From contig NZ_FCNX02000002.1 of assembly GCF_001544835.2 (NCBI RefSeq), positions 372,001 to 436,000 on the forward strand: DNA of 64,000 nt, in the 5' to 3' direction. Source of the DNA: Caballeronia fortuita (lineage in GTDB: Bacteria > Pseudomonadota > Gammaproteobacteria > Burkholderiales > Burkholderiaceae). This document shows positions 24,742 to 33,515 of the stretch, in pieces. Made by a program: the position numbers and the translations under genes. Position 1 is the first letter of the stretch. Each line of letters starts with the position of its first letter. The notes below the pieces were generated by a model. The model was not told where the DNA came from. It saw only the letters and a program-made list of their open reading frames with translations, and did not search any database.

Positions 24742-26857
24742 CCGCGCCCTTCAACGCGCCCGCGATTTCCTTCGCGAGCGCTTCGGCGCGATACGGCTTG
24801 CTCAGCAAGGTCACGTTCGGCCGCAGCACGCCGTCGCGCGAAATGATGTCGCGCGTATAGCCCGACACGTAGATCACCGGCACCGGCCTGCGCTGCGTGA
24901 AGGCCCATTCCGCCAGGTCCGCGCACTTCGTCTTGCCAGGCATCACGACGTCCGTGAGAATCAGATCGACGTTCACGCCGCTTTCGAGCACGCTGATCGC
25001 GGCATCGCCGTTCGCGGCGCGCAGCACCGTGTAGCGCATCGCTTCGAGAATCGCGACCGTCGAAGCCAGCACCGCGGGATCGTCGTCGACGACGAGCACC
25101 GTCGCGCCGCCCGTGGGCGCGCTCATCGCAATGGCTTTGGGCTGCGCGGTTTCGTCGTCGAAGCTTCGCGGGAAGAACATCTCGACTGTCGTGCCCACGT
25201 CGACCGAACTCGATACCGCGATATGCCCCCCCGATTGCTTGACGAAGCCGAACACCATCGAGAGGCCGAGGCCCGTGCCGTGGCCTTCGGGCTTGGTCGT
25301 GAAGAACGGCTCGAATGCGCGTTCGAGGACGTCGGGCGCCATGCCCGCGCCGGTATCGGATGCGGAGAGCTTGACGTATTCGCCCGGATGCAGGTCCTTG
25401 CCCTCGCACGCCTGCGCGTCGAGCACTTCGTTCGAACTTGCGAGCGTGAACTTGCCGTCGCCCTGCATCGCATCGCGCGCATTGATGGCGAGATTGAGCA
25501 GCGCATTCTCCAATTGATTGCGGTCGACGCTGAAGTTCCATGCGGGGCCGGCGAGCAGCGTGCTGATCGACACCGACGGCCCCACGGCATGCTGCAAAAG
25601 CTCGTGCATCTCGTCGAACAGACGCCGCGGATTGATGACGACGGGCGACTGCGGCTGGCGACGCGCGAACGACAGCAGTTGCGACGCGAGCTTCGCGCCG
25701 CGCTGGACGGCTTCCATCGCCGCCTGCACGCGCTCGGGCACGCGGCTGTCGGTCGGCGGCAGATATTGCAGCAATTGCAGGTTGCCGCTGATTGCCTGCA
25801 GCGTGTTGTTGAAGTCGTGCGCGACGCCGCCCGTCACCGCGCCGAGCGCTTCCATCTTCAGGCTCTGACGCAACTGCGCTTCCACCGCGGTGCGCGCGGC
25901 CACTGCCTCGGAGATCTTGTGTTCCAGATCGCGCGTCAGTTCGCGCAGACTTTCTTCGGCGATCTTGCGATCGTGAATGTCGATGATGACGCCGGGAAAA
26001 CGCGTCGGCGTGCCATTGTCGTCGTAGTCGCAGCGGCCAACCGCGAGAATCCATGTCCACGCCGAATCGCGCGCGCGGATGCGGTATTCGGTGCGAAACG
26101 GCACGTTCTCCCGCAACGTGCGCCCGATGAGCGCCGTCACGGCTTCGAGATCGTCGGGATGGATCTTGGCGAAGGCGGCTTCGATCGGCAGGCCGGTCGC
26201 CACTTCGTCGAGCGAGAAGAGAAACGTGCGCGCGAAGCGTTCGTCGCCTTTCACGCGATTGTCCTGAATCTCCCAGACGAAGGTGCCGAGCACGGCGCCC
26301 GAATTGAGCGCGAGCTGCAGGCGCTCGTCGGCTTCGCGAAACGCCGTTTCGGCGTCCGCGCGCGTGCGTTCGAGCAGCACGCGCGCGGTCGTGTCGACGA
26401 CGATCGCGAACGCGCCGACCGGCACGCCTTCGTTCGACGCGACCGGGCTGTAGTGCAGATCGAGCCACACTTGCGCGTCGTGCCCGTCGCGCGGCAGCGT
26501 GAAGCCGATGTCGTGATAAGAGAGCGACTCGCCGCGCAGGCAGGTATCGACGACATTGCGATTGAACTCCGCCGCCTCGGGCCACGCCGCTTCGATCGGC
26601 ATGCCGAGAATGCCCGGATGACGCCCGCCGGAAAAGCGCGCGTAGGCGTCGTTGTAGAGCAGCGTGCCTTCTTCGCCCCATAGCACGGCCATCGGCAATG
26701 CGTTGCGCAGCATGATCTGCACGACCGAGCGCAGCACTTGCGGCCAGGCGTCGATGGGTCCGAGCGGCGTCGCGCCCCAGTCGAAGTCGCGAATGGCGCG
26801 CGCCATTTCGCCGATCCATGAATCGAGTTGACGATGATCGGAGATATTCGAAGTCAA
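24737..26857 (-). CDS. Hybrid sensor histidine kinase (PAS-PAS-HisKA-HATPase-REC)
   Basis: A soluble hybrid kinase of about 706 residues. Two PAS-like regions (about 15-165 and 170-300) are followed by a short coiled coil, a HisKA domain with His347 in TGGVAHDFNN, a HATPase domain (N box NLAINARDAM; lid GTGLGLSMVFG), and a C-terminal receiver with phospho-acceptor Asp636 (LILTDVVMPG). The first domain has the opening FDWGATPLGP seen in many Burkholderia kinases, and a paralogous form opens the giant kinase at 47.3 kb. I chose the TTG at 26857, which has AGGAAAGG upstream; the next Met is 17 residues in. No separate response regulator lies nearby, and no target can be named. Confidence 0.86.
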   Translation of the reverse strand: MTSNISDHRQLDSWIGEMARAIRDFDWGATPLGPIDAWPQVLRSVVQIMLRNALPMAVLWGEEGTLLYNDAYARFSGGRHPGILGMPIEAAWPEAAEFNRNVVDTCLRGESLSYHDIGFTLPRDGHDAQVWLDLHYSPVASNEGVPVGAFAIVVDTTARVLLERTRADAETAFREADERLQLALNSGAVLGTFVWEIQDNRVKGDERFARTFLFSLDEVATGLPIEAAFAKIHPDDLEAVTALIGRTLRENVPFRTEYRIRARDSAWTWILAVGRCDYDDNGTPTRFPGVIIDIHDRKIAEESLRELTRDLEHKISEAVAARTAVEAQLRQSLKMEALGAVTGGVAHDFNNTLQAISGNLQLLQYLPPTDSRVPERVQAAMEAVQRGAKLASQLLSFARRQPQSPVVINPRRLFDEMHELLQHAVGPSVSISTLLAGPAWNFSVDRNQLENALLNLAINARDAMQGDGKFTLASSNEVLDAQACEGKDLHPGEYVKLSASDTGAGMAPDVLERAFEPFFTTKPEGHGTGLGLSMVFGFVKQSGGHIAVSSSVDVGTTVEMFFPRSFDDETAQPKAIAMSAPTGGATVLVVDDDPAVLASTVAILEAMRYTVLRAANGDAAISVLESGVNVDLILTDVVMPGKTKCADLAEWAFTQRRPVPVIYVSGYTRDIISRDGVLRPNVTLLSKPYRAEALAKEIAGALKGAG

Positions 26858-26999
26858 AGCCCAGCCCTTTCCTGTCTGAAGAATCGCATGGTCATTCGCG
26901 AATTCGACAGCATAAAGGCTAAACGCAGCAGCTTTAAGCGCTTTTGGCCGCAGCGTCGCGTGGATGCATCGCGCGCGGCAGCGGACGAAAGCTGGACGT

Positions 27000-27638
27000 T
27001 CAGGCGCGCTTTGGCTTGCGTACAGCGCGCACTTTGCCCGTGCGCCCGCCGCCGCAAAAGAAGAGGTCGCGTCCGTCCGATTCGAGTCCCGACACGCCCG
27101 CGCCCTGCGGCATTTCCAGCCGCTCGATGACTTCGCCCGACTGCGCATCGATGTGGCGCAGCTCGCTTTCGTCGCCTTCCCATGTCGCGTGCCACAGTTC
27201 GCCGTCGATCCACGTCACGCCCGTGACGAAGCGATTCGACTCGATGGTGCGCAGGATCGCGCCGTTGTCGGGATCGACCTGATGAATCCTGCGCGCGTTG
27301 TATTGGCCGACCCACAGCGTGCCTTCGGCCCACGCGAGCCCTGAGTCCGCGCCGCCGCCGGGCGCGGGAATCGTCGAGATGACGCGGCCCGTTTTGGGAT
27401 CGATCTTCTGGATGCGGTCCTCGGCGATCTGGAACAGATGCTCGCCGTCGAACGCCGTGCCCGCGTGCGCCGCGACATTCAGCGAGCGCGTCTTCTCGCC
27501 GCTTTCGGGATCGAAGGCGTTGAGCGTATCGCCGGCGGCGAACCATACGTGCTCGCCGTCATAGGTCACGCCGTGCACGCCGTCTGTATCCGCAAAAGGC
27601 CCGTATTCGCGGATGATTTCCGCCTTTGCCCGTTTCAT
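27000..27638 (-). CDS. Beta-propeller protein, glutaminyl cyclotransferase/Vgb-like
   Basis: A 212-residue protein made of repeated propeller blades, each with a pattern such as GLAWAEGTLWVGQYNARRIH with VDPDNG, and DGEHLFQIAEDRIQKIDPKT. It resembles the virginiamycin B lyase/glutamine cyclotransferase-like propellers but is short and has no signal peptide, so it should be cytoplasmic. The C-terminal Cys in LFFCGGGRTGKV is conspicuous. GGAG precedes the ATG. It follows a TPR/HTH regulator gene by 36 bases, so the pair is probably an operon and this may be the regulator's sensor partner or main target. No catalytic residue is identifiable, so a binding role is as likely as an enzymatic one. 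Confidence 0.75.
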   Translation of the reverse strand: MKRAKAEIIREYGPFADTDGVHGVTYDGEHVWFAAGDTLNAFDPESGEKTRSLNVAAHAGTAFDGEHLFQIAEDRIQKIDPKTGRVISTIPAPGGGADSGLAWAEGTLWVGQYNARRIHQVDPDNGAILRTIESNRFVTGVTWIDGELWHATWEGDESELRHIDAQSGEVIERLEMPQGAGVSGLESDGRDLFFCGGGRTGKVRAVRKPKRA

Positions 27639-27674
27639 CGCCTGTCTCCCGATGGATGCTTGCGTGAGTCCATG

Positions 27675-28895
27675 CTAATCGCTTGCCAGCTCGACGGGGA
27701 GTAACAAGGCCGTCGTGAATCCGGGCATCGGCGGCGTGGTCCAGCGGCGCGCGCGGCCGCGCCCGAACGATTGCGCCTTGCCGCTCGCCGCGAGCGCATC
27801 GAGCGCGCGCTGCACCGTGCGCTGGCTCGCACCGAGTGCGATGGCGAGCGCGGAGCTCGACCACGATTCGCCATCGGCGAGCAGTGCGAGAAGCGGCGCG
27901 CAGGCGTCTTCGACAGGCAGCGCGAGCACGGCTACCTCGCGCGCGCGATGCGGCTTCAGCGCGAAGCCGCGTGACGTCGCGTCGATGCCTGCGTGCGCGT
28001 GAAGCATCCTGCGCAGCCGGCCGATCTCGACGCGCAGCCGTGCGCGCTGCGTCTCGTCCGCGTGCCGGATGCGAAACGCGCGCAGGATAAGCGTGTCGCG
28101 CGGGACGTCGCCGGGCCAGGCTTGCGCGAGCATGCGCGCAAGCGCGAAGAGGACGGGGCGCGTGGCGAGCGATATCGACGTGCCGTTTTCACGCACGCAA
28201 AGACGGCATGCATCGACGACGAAGGCATCGGATGCGAACAGCGCTTCGACATCCGCGAGTTTCAGCATTCGCTCGCTTCCCTGCGCGATGAGACGCGCGG
28301 CCGGCGCGTCGAGGATGCGCCACGCGCTGTCGACTTCTGCGGCGAGCGAGGGAATCGCGGCTTGCCGCGCGGCAAGCGTTGCCCGTTCGAGGGCCGCGCG
28401 CGCCGAGCGGGTGTCGAGGCGGCGCATGGCGATGCCCGCGTCGATCAGTTCGTGCGCGGCTTGCGATGCAGCGGGAAGCGTCGCGGGATCCAGCCCGGCG
28501 AGCATGCGCGCGGCATCGTCGATACGTCCGATGAGCAGCGCGCGGCGCACTTCCAGATAGCGCGCGTGCGCGGCGTTCGCGTGATCGCCGTGTGCTTCGA
28601 GCACTGCGCGCGCGTGGTCGAGCGCTTTCGCGGGCCAGGCGAGATCGCGCGATGCCAGCGCAATCTCCGCTTCCGCGACGATGCAGCGCGAGCGCGCCAG
28701 CGCTTCCTTCGTGCCGAACGCGCGGGCCGCGCTCCTGACGAGCGCACGCGCACGCACGAAGTCGCCGAGCTGCGCCATGGCGATGCCGCGCAACGCGAGC
28801 GCGTTTGCATCGTCGCGCAGCGCAATGCGATTCAGCGCGCCGAGCGGATCACCCGCCGCGAGCGCACGCGCGGCGGCGGTGATGAGTGAGTCCAT
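27675..28895 (-). CDS. Helical-repeat / helix-turn-helix transcriptional regulator
   Basis: A 406-residue regulator. The N-terminal half (about 1-215) is a helical, TPR-like repeat region (ALALRGIAMAQLGDFVRARA; LDHARAVLEAHGDHANAAHA; AARMLAGLDP). The middle (about 240-335) resembles a winged-helix, SARP-like DNA-binding domain (RLRVEIGRLRRMLHAHAGID), and a second short HTH (SSSALAIALGASQRTVQRAL) is at about 350-375. Two DNA-binding regions after a repeat region suggest a ligand-sensing activator. The leader just before the start codon reads acctcctt, the opposite of an SD, so initiation is unusual or the true start lies elsewhere. It is followed directly by the beta-propeller gene. Target and ligand are unknown. 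Confidence 0.72.
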   Translation of the reverse strand: MDSLITAAARALAAGDPLGALNRIALRDDANALALRGIAMAQLGDFVRARALVRSAARAFGTKEALARSRCIVAEAEIALASRDLAWPAKALDHARAVLEAHGDHANAAHARYLEVRRALLIGRIDDAARMLAGLDPATLPAASQAAHELIDAGIAMRRLDTRSARAALERATLAARQAAIPSLAAEVDSAWRILDAPAARLIAQGSERMLKLADVEALFASDAFVVDACRLCVRENGTSISLATRPVLFALARMLAQAWPGDVPRDTLILRAFRIRHADETQRARLRVEIGRLRRMLHAHAGIDATSRGFALKPHRAREVAVLALPVEDACAPLLALLADGESWSSSALAIALGASQRTVQRALDALAASGKAQSFGRGRARRWTTPPMPGFTTALLLPVELASD

Positions 28896-28928
28896 AAGGA
28901 GGTGGGTGCATGTCGTGCTCCGCGAAGA

Positions 28929-30992
28929 TCAAACCACAGCCTTCTCCAACATTCCCCCGAACGCATCGGCGGACAAAGGCATCGCCAGCAAGAACCCCTG
29001 CATTTCATCGCACATCATGTCTTGCAGGCGATCGAGCTGCGACCCGGTTTCGACGCCTTCCGCGACCACATCCATATCGAGCGAATGCGCGAGCGCGATA
29101 ATCGCCGATACGATCGCGCGCCCCTCGTGACCATTTTCATCCAGTCCATTCGTAAAGAACCGGTCGATCTTCAACTGCTTCGCCCTGAATCGCTGCAAAT
29201 ACGCGAGACTCGAGTATCCCGTGCCGAAATCGTCGATGGCGATTTCAAAACCGTTCTCCTGAAACGCGCGAATCATTTCGATGGTGCGCGGCGCGTCCTG
29301 CATCGCCACCGTCTCGGTGATCTCGAACATGATCTGATCGCTCGCGACGCCCTGCTCGCGCACGATCTGCATGATGTTCGCGACGAGGTCCGCCTCGTGC
29401 ATCTGCCGCGGCGACAGGTTGATGGCCACCTTCACCGGAGGATGCCCGTCCGCGAGCCAGCGCGACAGATGCCGGCAAGTCTCGCTCACGACCCAGTAAC
29501 CGATCTGCACGATCTGCCCGGAACGCTCCGCGATCGGGATGAATTCGAGCGGCGTCAGCGTGCCGATCTGCGGATGATCCAGCCGGATCAACGCCTCCGC
29601 GCCCGCCAGCTCGCCGCTCCTGCCGCGAAACTTCGGCTGAAACAGGAGATAGAAATGACCGCCGTTCAGCGCCTCGTGCAACGCCTGCTGGATCTGCAAC
29701 GTACGCACCGCCGCCTCGTTCATGCTCGCTTCGAAAAAGCGATACGTGCTGCGCCCGCCGCGCTTCGCCTCGTACATCGCGATGTCCGCGTGCTTGAGCA
29801 GCGACTCGACACTCTCGCCGTCCTGCGGAAAGAGCGCAATGCCGATGCTCGGCATCACCTGCAACGGATGATTCCCGACGACGAGGCCCTTCTTCATCGT
29901 ATCGAGGATGCGCTCGGCCATCTTCCCGGCATCGGTCGGCGCATGCAGGTTTTCGAGCATCACGACGAACTCGTCGCCGCCCAGACGCGCCACCGTATCG
30001 CCGCCGCGCACGCAATCCTGCAGACGTCGCGCGAACGCCTTCAGCACTTCGTCGCCAACCGTGTGGCCGAGCGAATCGTTGATCGTCTTGAAACCGTCGA
30101 GGTCCATGAAAAGAATCGCGAAGTGGCTGCCGCTGTACTTCGCGCTTCTGATCGCCCGGTCGATGCGCTCGTTCATCGTGCGGCGATTCGGCAAGTCCGT
30201 GAGCGTATCGAAGGTCGCCATGCGCACGATCTGGCCGTTCAGACGCGACACCGACCCGACGAGCAGCGCCGTGCGCGCATCGAACCGCGACAGCACGAGC
30301 GTAATGATGAGAATCGCCAGCGTGAAAAGCACGACGGTCGTCGCGAGCCAGCGCGCATCGACGTCGTTGGCCGCGCCGCAAATCGAGCCCGGCAGGAACT
30401 CCGCCGCCGCGTTGCCCGTGTAGTGCATGCCGGTGATCGCAAGTCCCATCACGAGCGCCGAGCCCACGCGCTTCGCGAGCACGTTCGTCTGGTTCGCATC
30501 GGAGAGCGTGTGCGCGATCCACAGCGCCGCGCCCGACGCCACCACTGCAATCACGATCGACGCCGCGAACAGACGCGGATCGTAGGTGATCGCCGGCCGC
30601 ATGCGCATCGCGGCGTCGCCCGTGTAATGCATCGCGGCGATGCCCGCGCCCATCAGCAGGCTGCTCACGACGAGGCGCTTTGCCGTGAGTTGTCTGCTCG
30701 TGATGACGAGCAGCGCGAAGAACGACACGAGCACCGCGATGCCGAGCGATCCGGCGGTGATCCTGAAGTCGTAGCCGAGCGGAATCGGCAGTTCGAAAGC
30801 GAGCACGCCGATGAAATGCATCGACCAGATGCCGATCCCCATCGACGCTGCGCCGCCCGCGATCCATACATGGCGCATCCGCGAACGCGCAAGCGACGCG
30901 ATGCGGCCTGAAATATCGAGCGCGGTATAGGAAGCCAGTGTCGCGACTACCAGCGATGCCGCGACCAGCCAGAGGTTATAGGTGCCGTGCAT
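28929..30992 (-). CDS. MHYT-GGDEF-EAL cyclic-di-GMP protein
   Basis: A 687-residue inner-membrane protein. The N-terminal MHYT domain spans seven membrane helices (about 1-240) with three motif copies: MHF (58-60), MHYT (121-124) and MHYT (189-192). The family is proposed to bind metal and sense gases such as oxygen, CO or NO. GGDEF is intact at 338-342 and has a complete I-site, RGGD at 329-332. EAL is intact at 466-468. Unlike the other GGDEF-EAL protein in the window, this one should be feedback-controlled by c-di-GMP. I chose the ATG at 30992 because it begins the first membrane helix; sequence further upstream in frame belongs to the shadow of the next gene. Confidence 0.9.
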   Translation of the reverse strand: MHGTYNLWLVAASLVVATLASYTALDISGRIASLARSRMRHVWIAGGAASMGIGIWSMHFIGVLAFELPIPLGYDFRITAGSLGIAVLVSFFALLVITSRQLTAKRLVVSSLLMGAGIAAMHYTGDAAMRMRPAITYDPRLFAASIVIAVVASGAALWIAHTLSDANQTNVLAKRVGSALVMGLAITGMHYTGNAAAEFLPGSICGAANDVDARWLATTVVLFTLAILIITLVLSRFDARTALLVGSVSRLNGQIVRMATFDTLTDLPNRRTMNERIDRAIRSAKYSGSHFAILFMDLDGFKTINDSLGHTVGDEVLKAFARRLQDCVRGGDTVARLGGDEFVVMLENLHAPTDAGKMAERILDTMKKGLVVGNHPLQVMPSIGIALFPQDGESVESLLKHADIAMYEAKRGGRSTYRFFEASMNEAAVRTLQIQQALHEALNGGHFYLLFQPKFRGRSGELAGAEALIRLDHPQIGTLTPLEFIPIAERSGQIVQIGYWVVSETCRHLSRWLADGHPPVKVAINLSPRQMHEADLVANIMQIVREQGVASDQIMFEITETVAMQDAPRTIEMIRAFQENGFEIAIDDFGTGYSSLAYLQRFRAKQLKIDRFFTNGLDENGHEGRAIVSAIIALAHSLDMDVVAEGVETGSQLDRLQDMMCDEMQGFLLAMPLSADAFGGMLEKAVV

Positions 30993-31102
30993 GTTTGCCA
31001 GTAGACCCGGGAAGACTCGTTTGCGTGAGCGTCTTATCGGCTGACATGTGGCGATCTTTAGCTTCCGAACGTGAAATAGTCGCAACGCGTCGCGCGCAAA
31101 CG

Positions 31103-32374
31103 TCAGAGCTGCGAATCGAGCAGCGCGACCACGCGGTCGATCAGCTTTTCGCGCAGCGGACGGCGGCGCCAGTCGTCGAGCGTGATGCGTTTCGCATGGG
31201 CGACGTCGTCGTCGAAAATGGCCGTCTGCTGCCGCGCGAAGTCGCGATCGTAGATGTTCAGATTCGCTTCGTCGTTCAGCTTGAACGAGCGGCTGTCGAA
31301 ATTGGTCGAGCCGACCGACACCAGATATTCGTCGACGACGATCAGCTTGCAGTGAAACATGGTCGGCTGATATTCGAACATTTCGACGCCCGCCGCGAGC
31401 AGGTCGCCCCAGCACGCGCGCGACGCCTCGCGCACCGTATGCGTGTCGATGCGCTTGCCCGGCGTGATAATGCGCACGCGCACGCCGCGTTTCGCCGCTT
31501 CGACGATCGCGTTGATCGTCAGCTTGTCCGGCACGAAATAGGCGCTCGACAAGTGGATGGCGCGCGTCGCGGCGGTGATTGCGAGCAGATACATGAGCTG
31601 CATGTCGTCGCTGCCGCCGGATGGCGAACTGCTGAACATGTGCGCGCAGCCGTCGCCCGCGTCTTCGATGTCCGGAAAATAGCGCGGCCCGTGCAGCACG
31701 TTCCCCGTCGTCTTGATCCAGTTGTCCATGAACACGGCCTGCATCTGGCCGACCGCCGGACCTTCCACGCGAAAATGCGTGTCGCGCCAGTGTTTTTCGT
31801 CCTGCGCGTGTCCGGTCCATTCCTCGGCGATGCCCACGCCGCCCGTGAAACCGATGCGCCCGTCGATCACGAGCAGCTTGCGGTGCGTGCGGTCGTTCAT
31901 GCGCCCGAGCCCGGTCCAGTGCGGCTTGTGATACTGGATGACCTCCGCGCCCGCGTCGCGCAACATGCGCAGATAGCGCTTGTCCATCTTCGACGAGCCG
32001 ACCCAGTCGAGCAGCACATGCACAGCGATTCCCTCGCGGGCTTTATCGGACAACGCCTGCGCGATGTCCTCGCCGATCGCGCCCGACCAGTAGATGAACG
32101 TCTCGAAGGTGATCGTCGCGCGCGCGGAGCGGATGCCTTCGAGCATCGACGGAAAGATCTCGTCGCCGTTCACGAGCACCTCGAAGCGGTTGCCGCCGAT
32201 GACGGGCGGTCCGAGCAGCAGGCCCATCGAGCGGAGAAACTGCGGATCGTCGCTGGCGTACAACCGTTCGATCTTGTGCTCGATCTTCTTCTCGCCGCTC
32301 GTCAGATTTGCAATCACCAGCACGATGACGAGCGTCACCACAACGGTCAGGACAATCAGGGCAATCGTTGGCAT
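31103..32374 (-). CDS. Phospholipase D-family protein, probable cardiolipin synthase
   Basis: A 423-residue protein with one N-terminal membrane helix (IALIVLTVVVTLVIVLVIAN) and two PLD catalytic motifs: HRKLLVID (His164, Lys166, Asp171) and HCKLIVVD (His341, Lys343, Asp348), the second followed by the usual GSTNFDSRS. Length and layout fit bacterial cardiolipin synthases (ClsA/B-type), which join two phosphatidylglycerols or related lipids at the inner membrane. Other PLD-type transferases cannot be excluded. GAGG precedes the ATG. The MHYT-GGDEF-EAL gene follows on the same strand after 110 bases, and the DUF4410 lipoprotein gene is divided from it by about 80 bases; shared regulation is possible but not shown. 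Confidence 0.85.
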   Translation of the reverse strand: MPTIALIVLTVVVTLVIVLVIANLTSGEKKIEHKIERLYASDDPQFLRSMGLLLGPPVIGGNRFEVLVNGDEIFPSMLEGIRSARATITFETFIYWSGAIGEDIAQALSDKAREGIAVHVLLDWVGSSKMDKRYLRMLRDAGAEVIQYHKPHWTGLGRMNDRTHRKLLVIDGRIGFTGGVGIAEEWTGHAQDEKHWRDTHFRVEGPAVGQMQAVFMDNWIKTTGNVLHGPRYFPDIEDAGDGCAHMFSSSPSGGSDDMQLMYLLAITAATRAIHLSSAYFVPDKLTINAIVEAAKRGVRVRIITPGKRIDTHTVREASRACWGDLLAAGVEMFEYQPTMFHCKLIVVDEYLVSVGSTNFDSRSFKLNDEANLNIYDRDFARQQTAIFDDDVAHAKRITLDDWRRRPLREKLIDRVVALLDSQL

Positions 32375-32452
32375 GCGCGGACCTCACGAAGCGAACATTC
32401 GTCCGGAATCATAGTGCAAGCAGGTTCCGGACCGCGCATGTCCGTTCCTCGC

Positions 32453-33253
32453 TCAGCTTTTTGCCGGCATCCAGCCCTGCGTCTGGCCGACTTTGGCGAT
32501 CTGCCTGGCGATCGTGTCGCCGAGGCGCTTTTCGTCCGACGACACATCCGCGTGCTTCTTCTCCGATACCGCGTGCAGCCCCCCCGACACCGCGAGCGAG
32601 CTTGCCACATGCCCCGCCGCGGCCCCGACGCCCGCCATTTCCGCGACGCCTGGCGCGTGGCCGCTGTCCGCTTTGGCGTCGAACTGTTCGAGCAGTTGCG
32701 GCGCGCCGTTCGCGGGCTTGAAGACGAGTTGCACCGTCGCGCCGACCTTGCTTTCGCCCGCACCGAGTCCGATCATCACGCGGCGGCGGCGATTGCCCGC
32801 GTCGATCGTATTGATGCTGCCCTCGACGACTAGAACGCTCTGATTCTGCGGCGGCGGCGCGTCGGTGCGAATCGCGGGCAGGCCCATCGACTGGAGCTTC
32901 GCGACGATTTCATTGGCGACTTCCTCGCGCGCCGCAATGGCGTCCTGCGCCTGCTTCTGCGCCGTGGAATCGCCGGACATCGCCGAGCCGATCTTCGAGA
33001 TCAGGCCGTGGTCGTCGAGCTTGACGTCGCTGGCATCGCTCGCGAACGTGTAGACGTAGATCGTGTCAGGGCGAACGGCGGCCGCGGCGGTCTGCGCGTA
33101 TTGAGCGTTTTGATCATATTGACTCGAAGCCTGCGCCGGATTGCTGGCGCATCCCGCGAGGATCGCCGTACCGACGACGAAGCCCGCCAGCGCCGCACCG
33201 CGCACCTTCTTGAAAACCGTATTGAGCGACGAGAATCTGATCGAGTTGGACAT
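32453..33253 (-). CDS. DUF4410 family lipoprotein
   Basis: A 266-residue protein with a long signal and lipobox LAGC (Cys35), so it is a predicted lipoprotein. The mature part matches DUF4410: a DTIYVYTFASDASDVKLDDH strand region, a helical segment (ANEIVAKLQSMGLPAI), VLVVEGSINTIDAGNRRRRV followed by MIGLGAGESKVGATVQLVF, and a closing helix (KRLGDTIARQIAKVG). The function of DUF4410 is unknown; many members are envelope lipoproteins of Burkholderiales. The start at 33253 has AAAGG seven bases upstream; the frame stays open upstream but without a better start. It may be a paralogue of the secreted protein at 20824-21462. The SDR gene is divergent, with about 260 bases between. Confidence 0.85.
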   Translation of the reverse strand: MSNSIRFSSLNTVFKKVRGAALAGFVVGTAILAGCASNPAQASSQYDQNAQYAQTAAAAVRPDTIYVYTFASDASDVKLDDHGLISKIGSAMSGDSTAQKQAQDAIAAREEVANEIVAKLQSMGLPAIRTDAPPPQNQSVLVVEGSINTIDAGNRRRRVMIGLGAGESKVGATVQLVFKPANGAPQLLEQFDAKADSGHAPGVAEMAGVGAAAGHVASSLAVSGGLHAVSEKKHADVSSDEKRLGDTIARQIAKVGQTQGWMPAKS

Positions 33254-33515
33254 GGTGCACCTTTCGTATATGGGTTCGTGGATGCGTGACACGGCTCTCG
33301 TTTCTCGCTGCTGCATGTGCGTCGTTTCACGCTGGACGCAACTATGGACGATGACCGCGGCGAAGGCCATCGAGCATTTATGTCGCGGCGTTTCATGGGC
33401 GGCGCAGGCTCGCCGGGCGCGGCTTCAGCGCGCAACGGCACTTGTGGTTAACATCGCCGGAGCGCGTCGCAAAGCAGCATCGGCGCTCATCACAAACCCG
33501 TTCGAAGGAGCAGAC

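Noticed and set aside
22782..24860. 692-codon plus-strand open frame opposite the GGDEF-EAL gene
   Set aside because: The opposite strand encodes intact GGDEF and EAL domains. This frame is Arg/His/Ala-rich and has no recognisable motif.
28910..29101. 63-codon plus-strand frame with a perfect AAGGAGGT ahead of its ATG
   Set aside because: It lies antisense to the conserved EAL domain of the MHYT-GGDEF-EAL gene, is rich in Arg/Pro/Ala as expected of an antisense shadow, and resembles no known protein. The SD match is kept only as a note on the neighbouring regulator's leader.
30993..31820. In-frame N-terminal extension of the MHYT-GGDEF-EAL gene
   Set aside because: The stretch is a shifted-frame shadow of the phospholipase D gene, with Arg-rich composition. 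The MHYT membrane domain begins exactly at the ATG at 30992.
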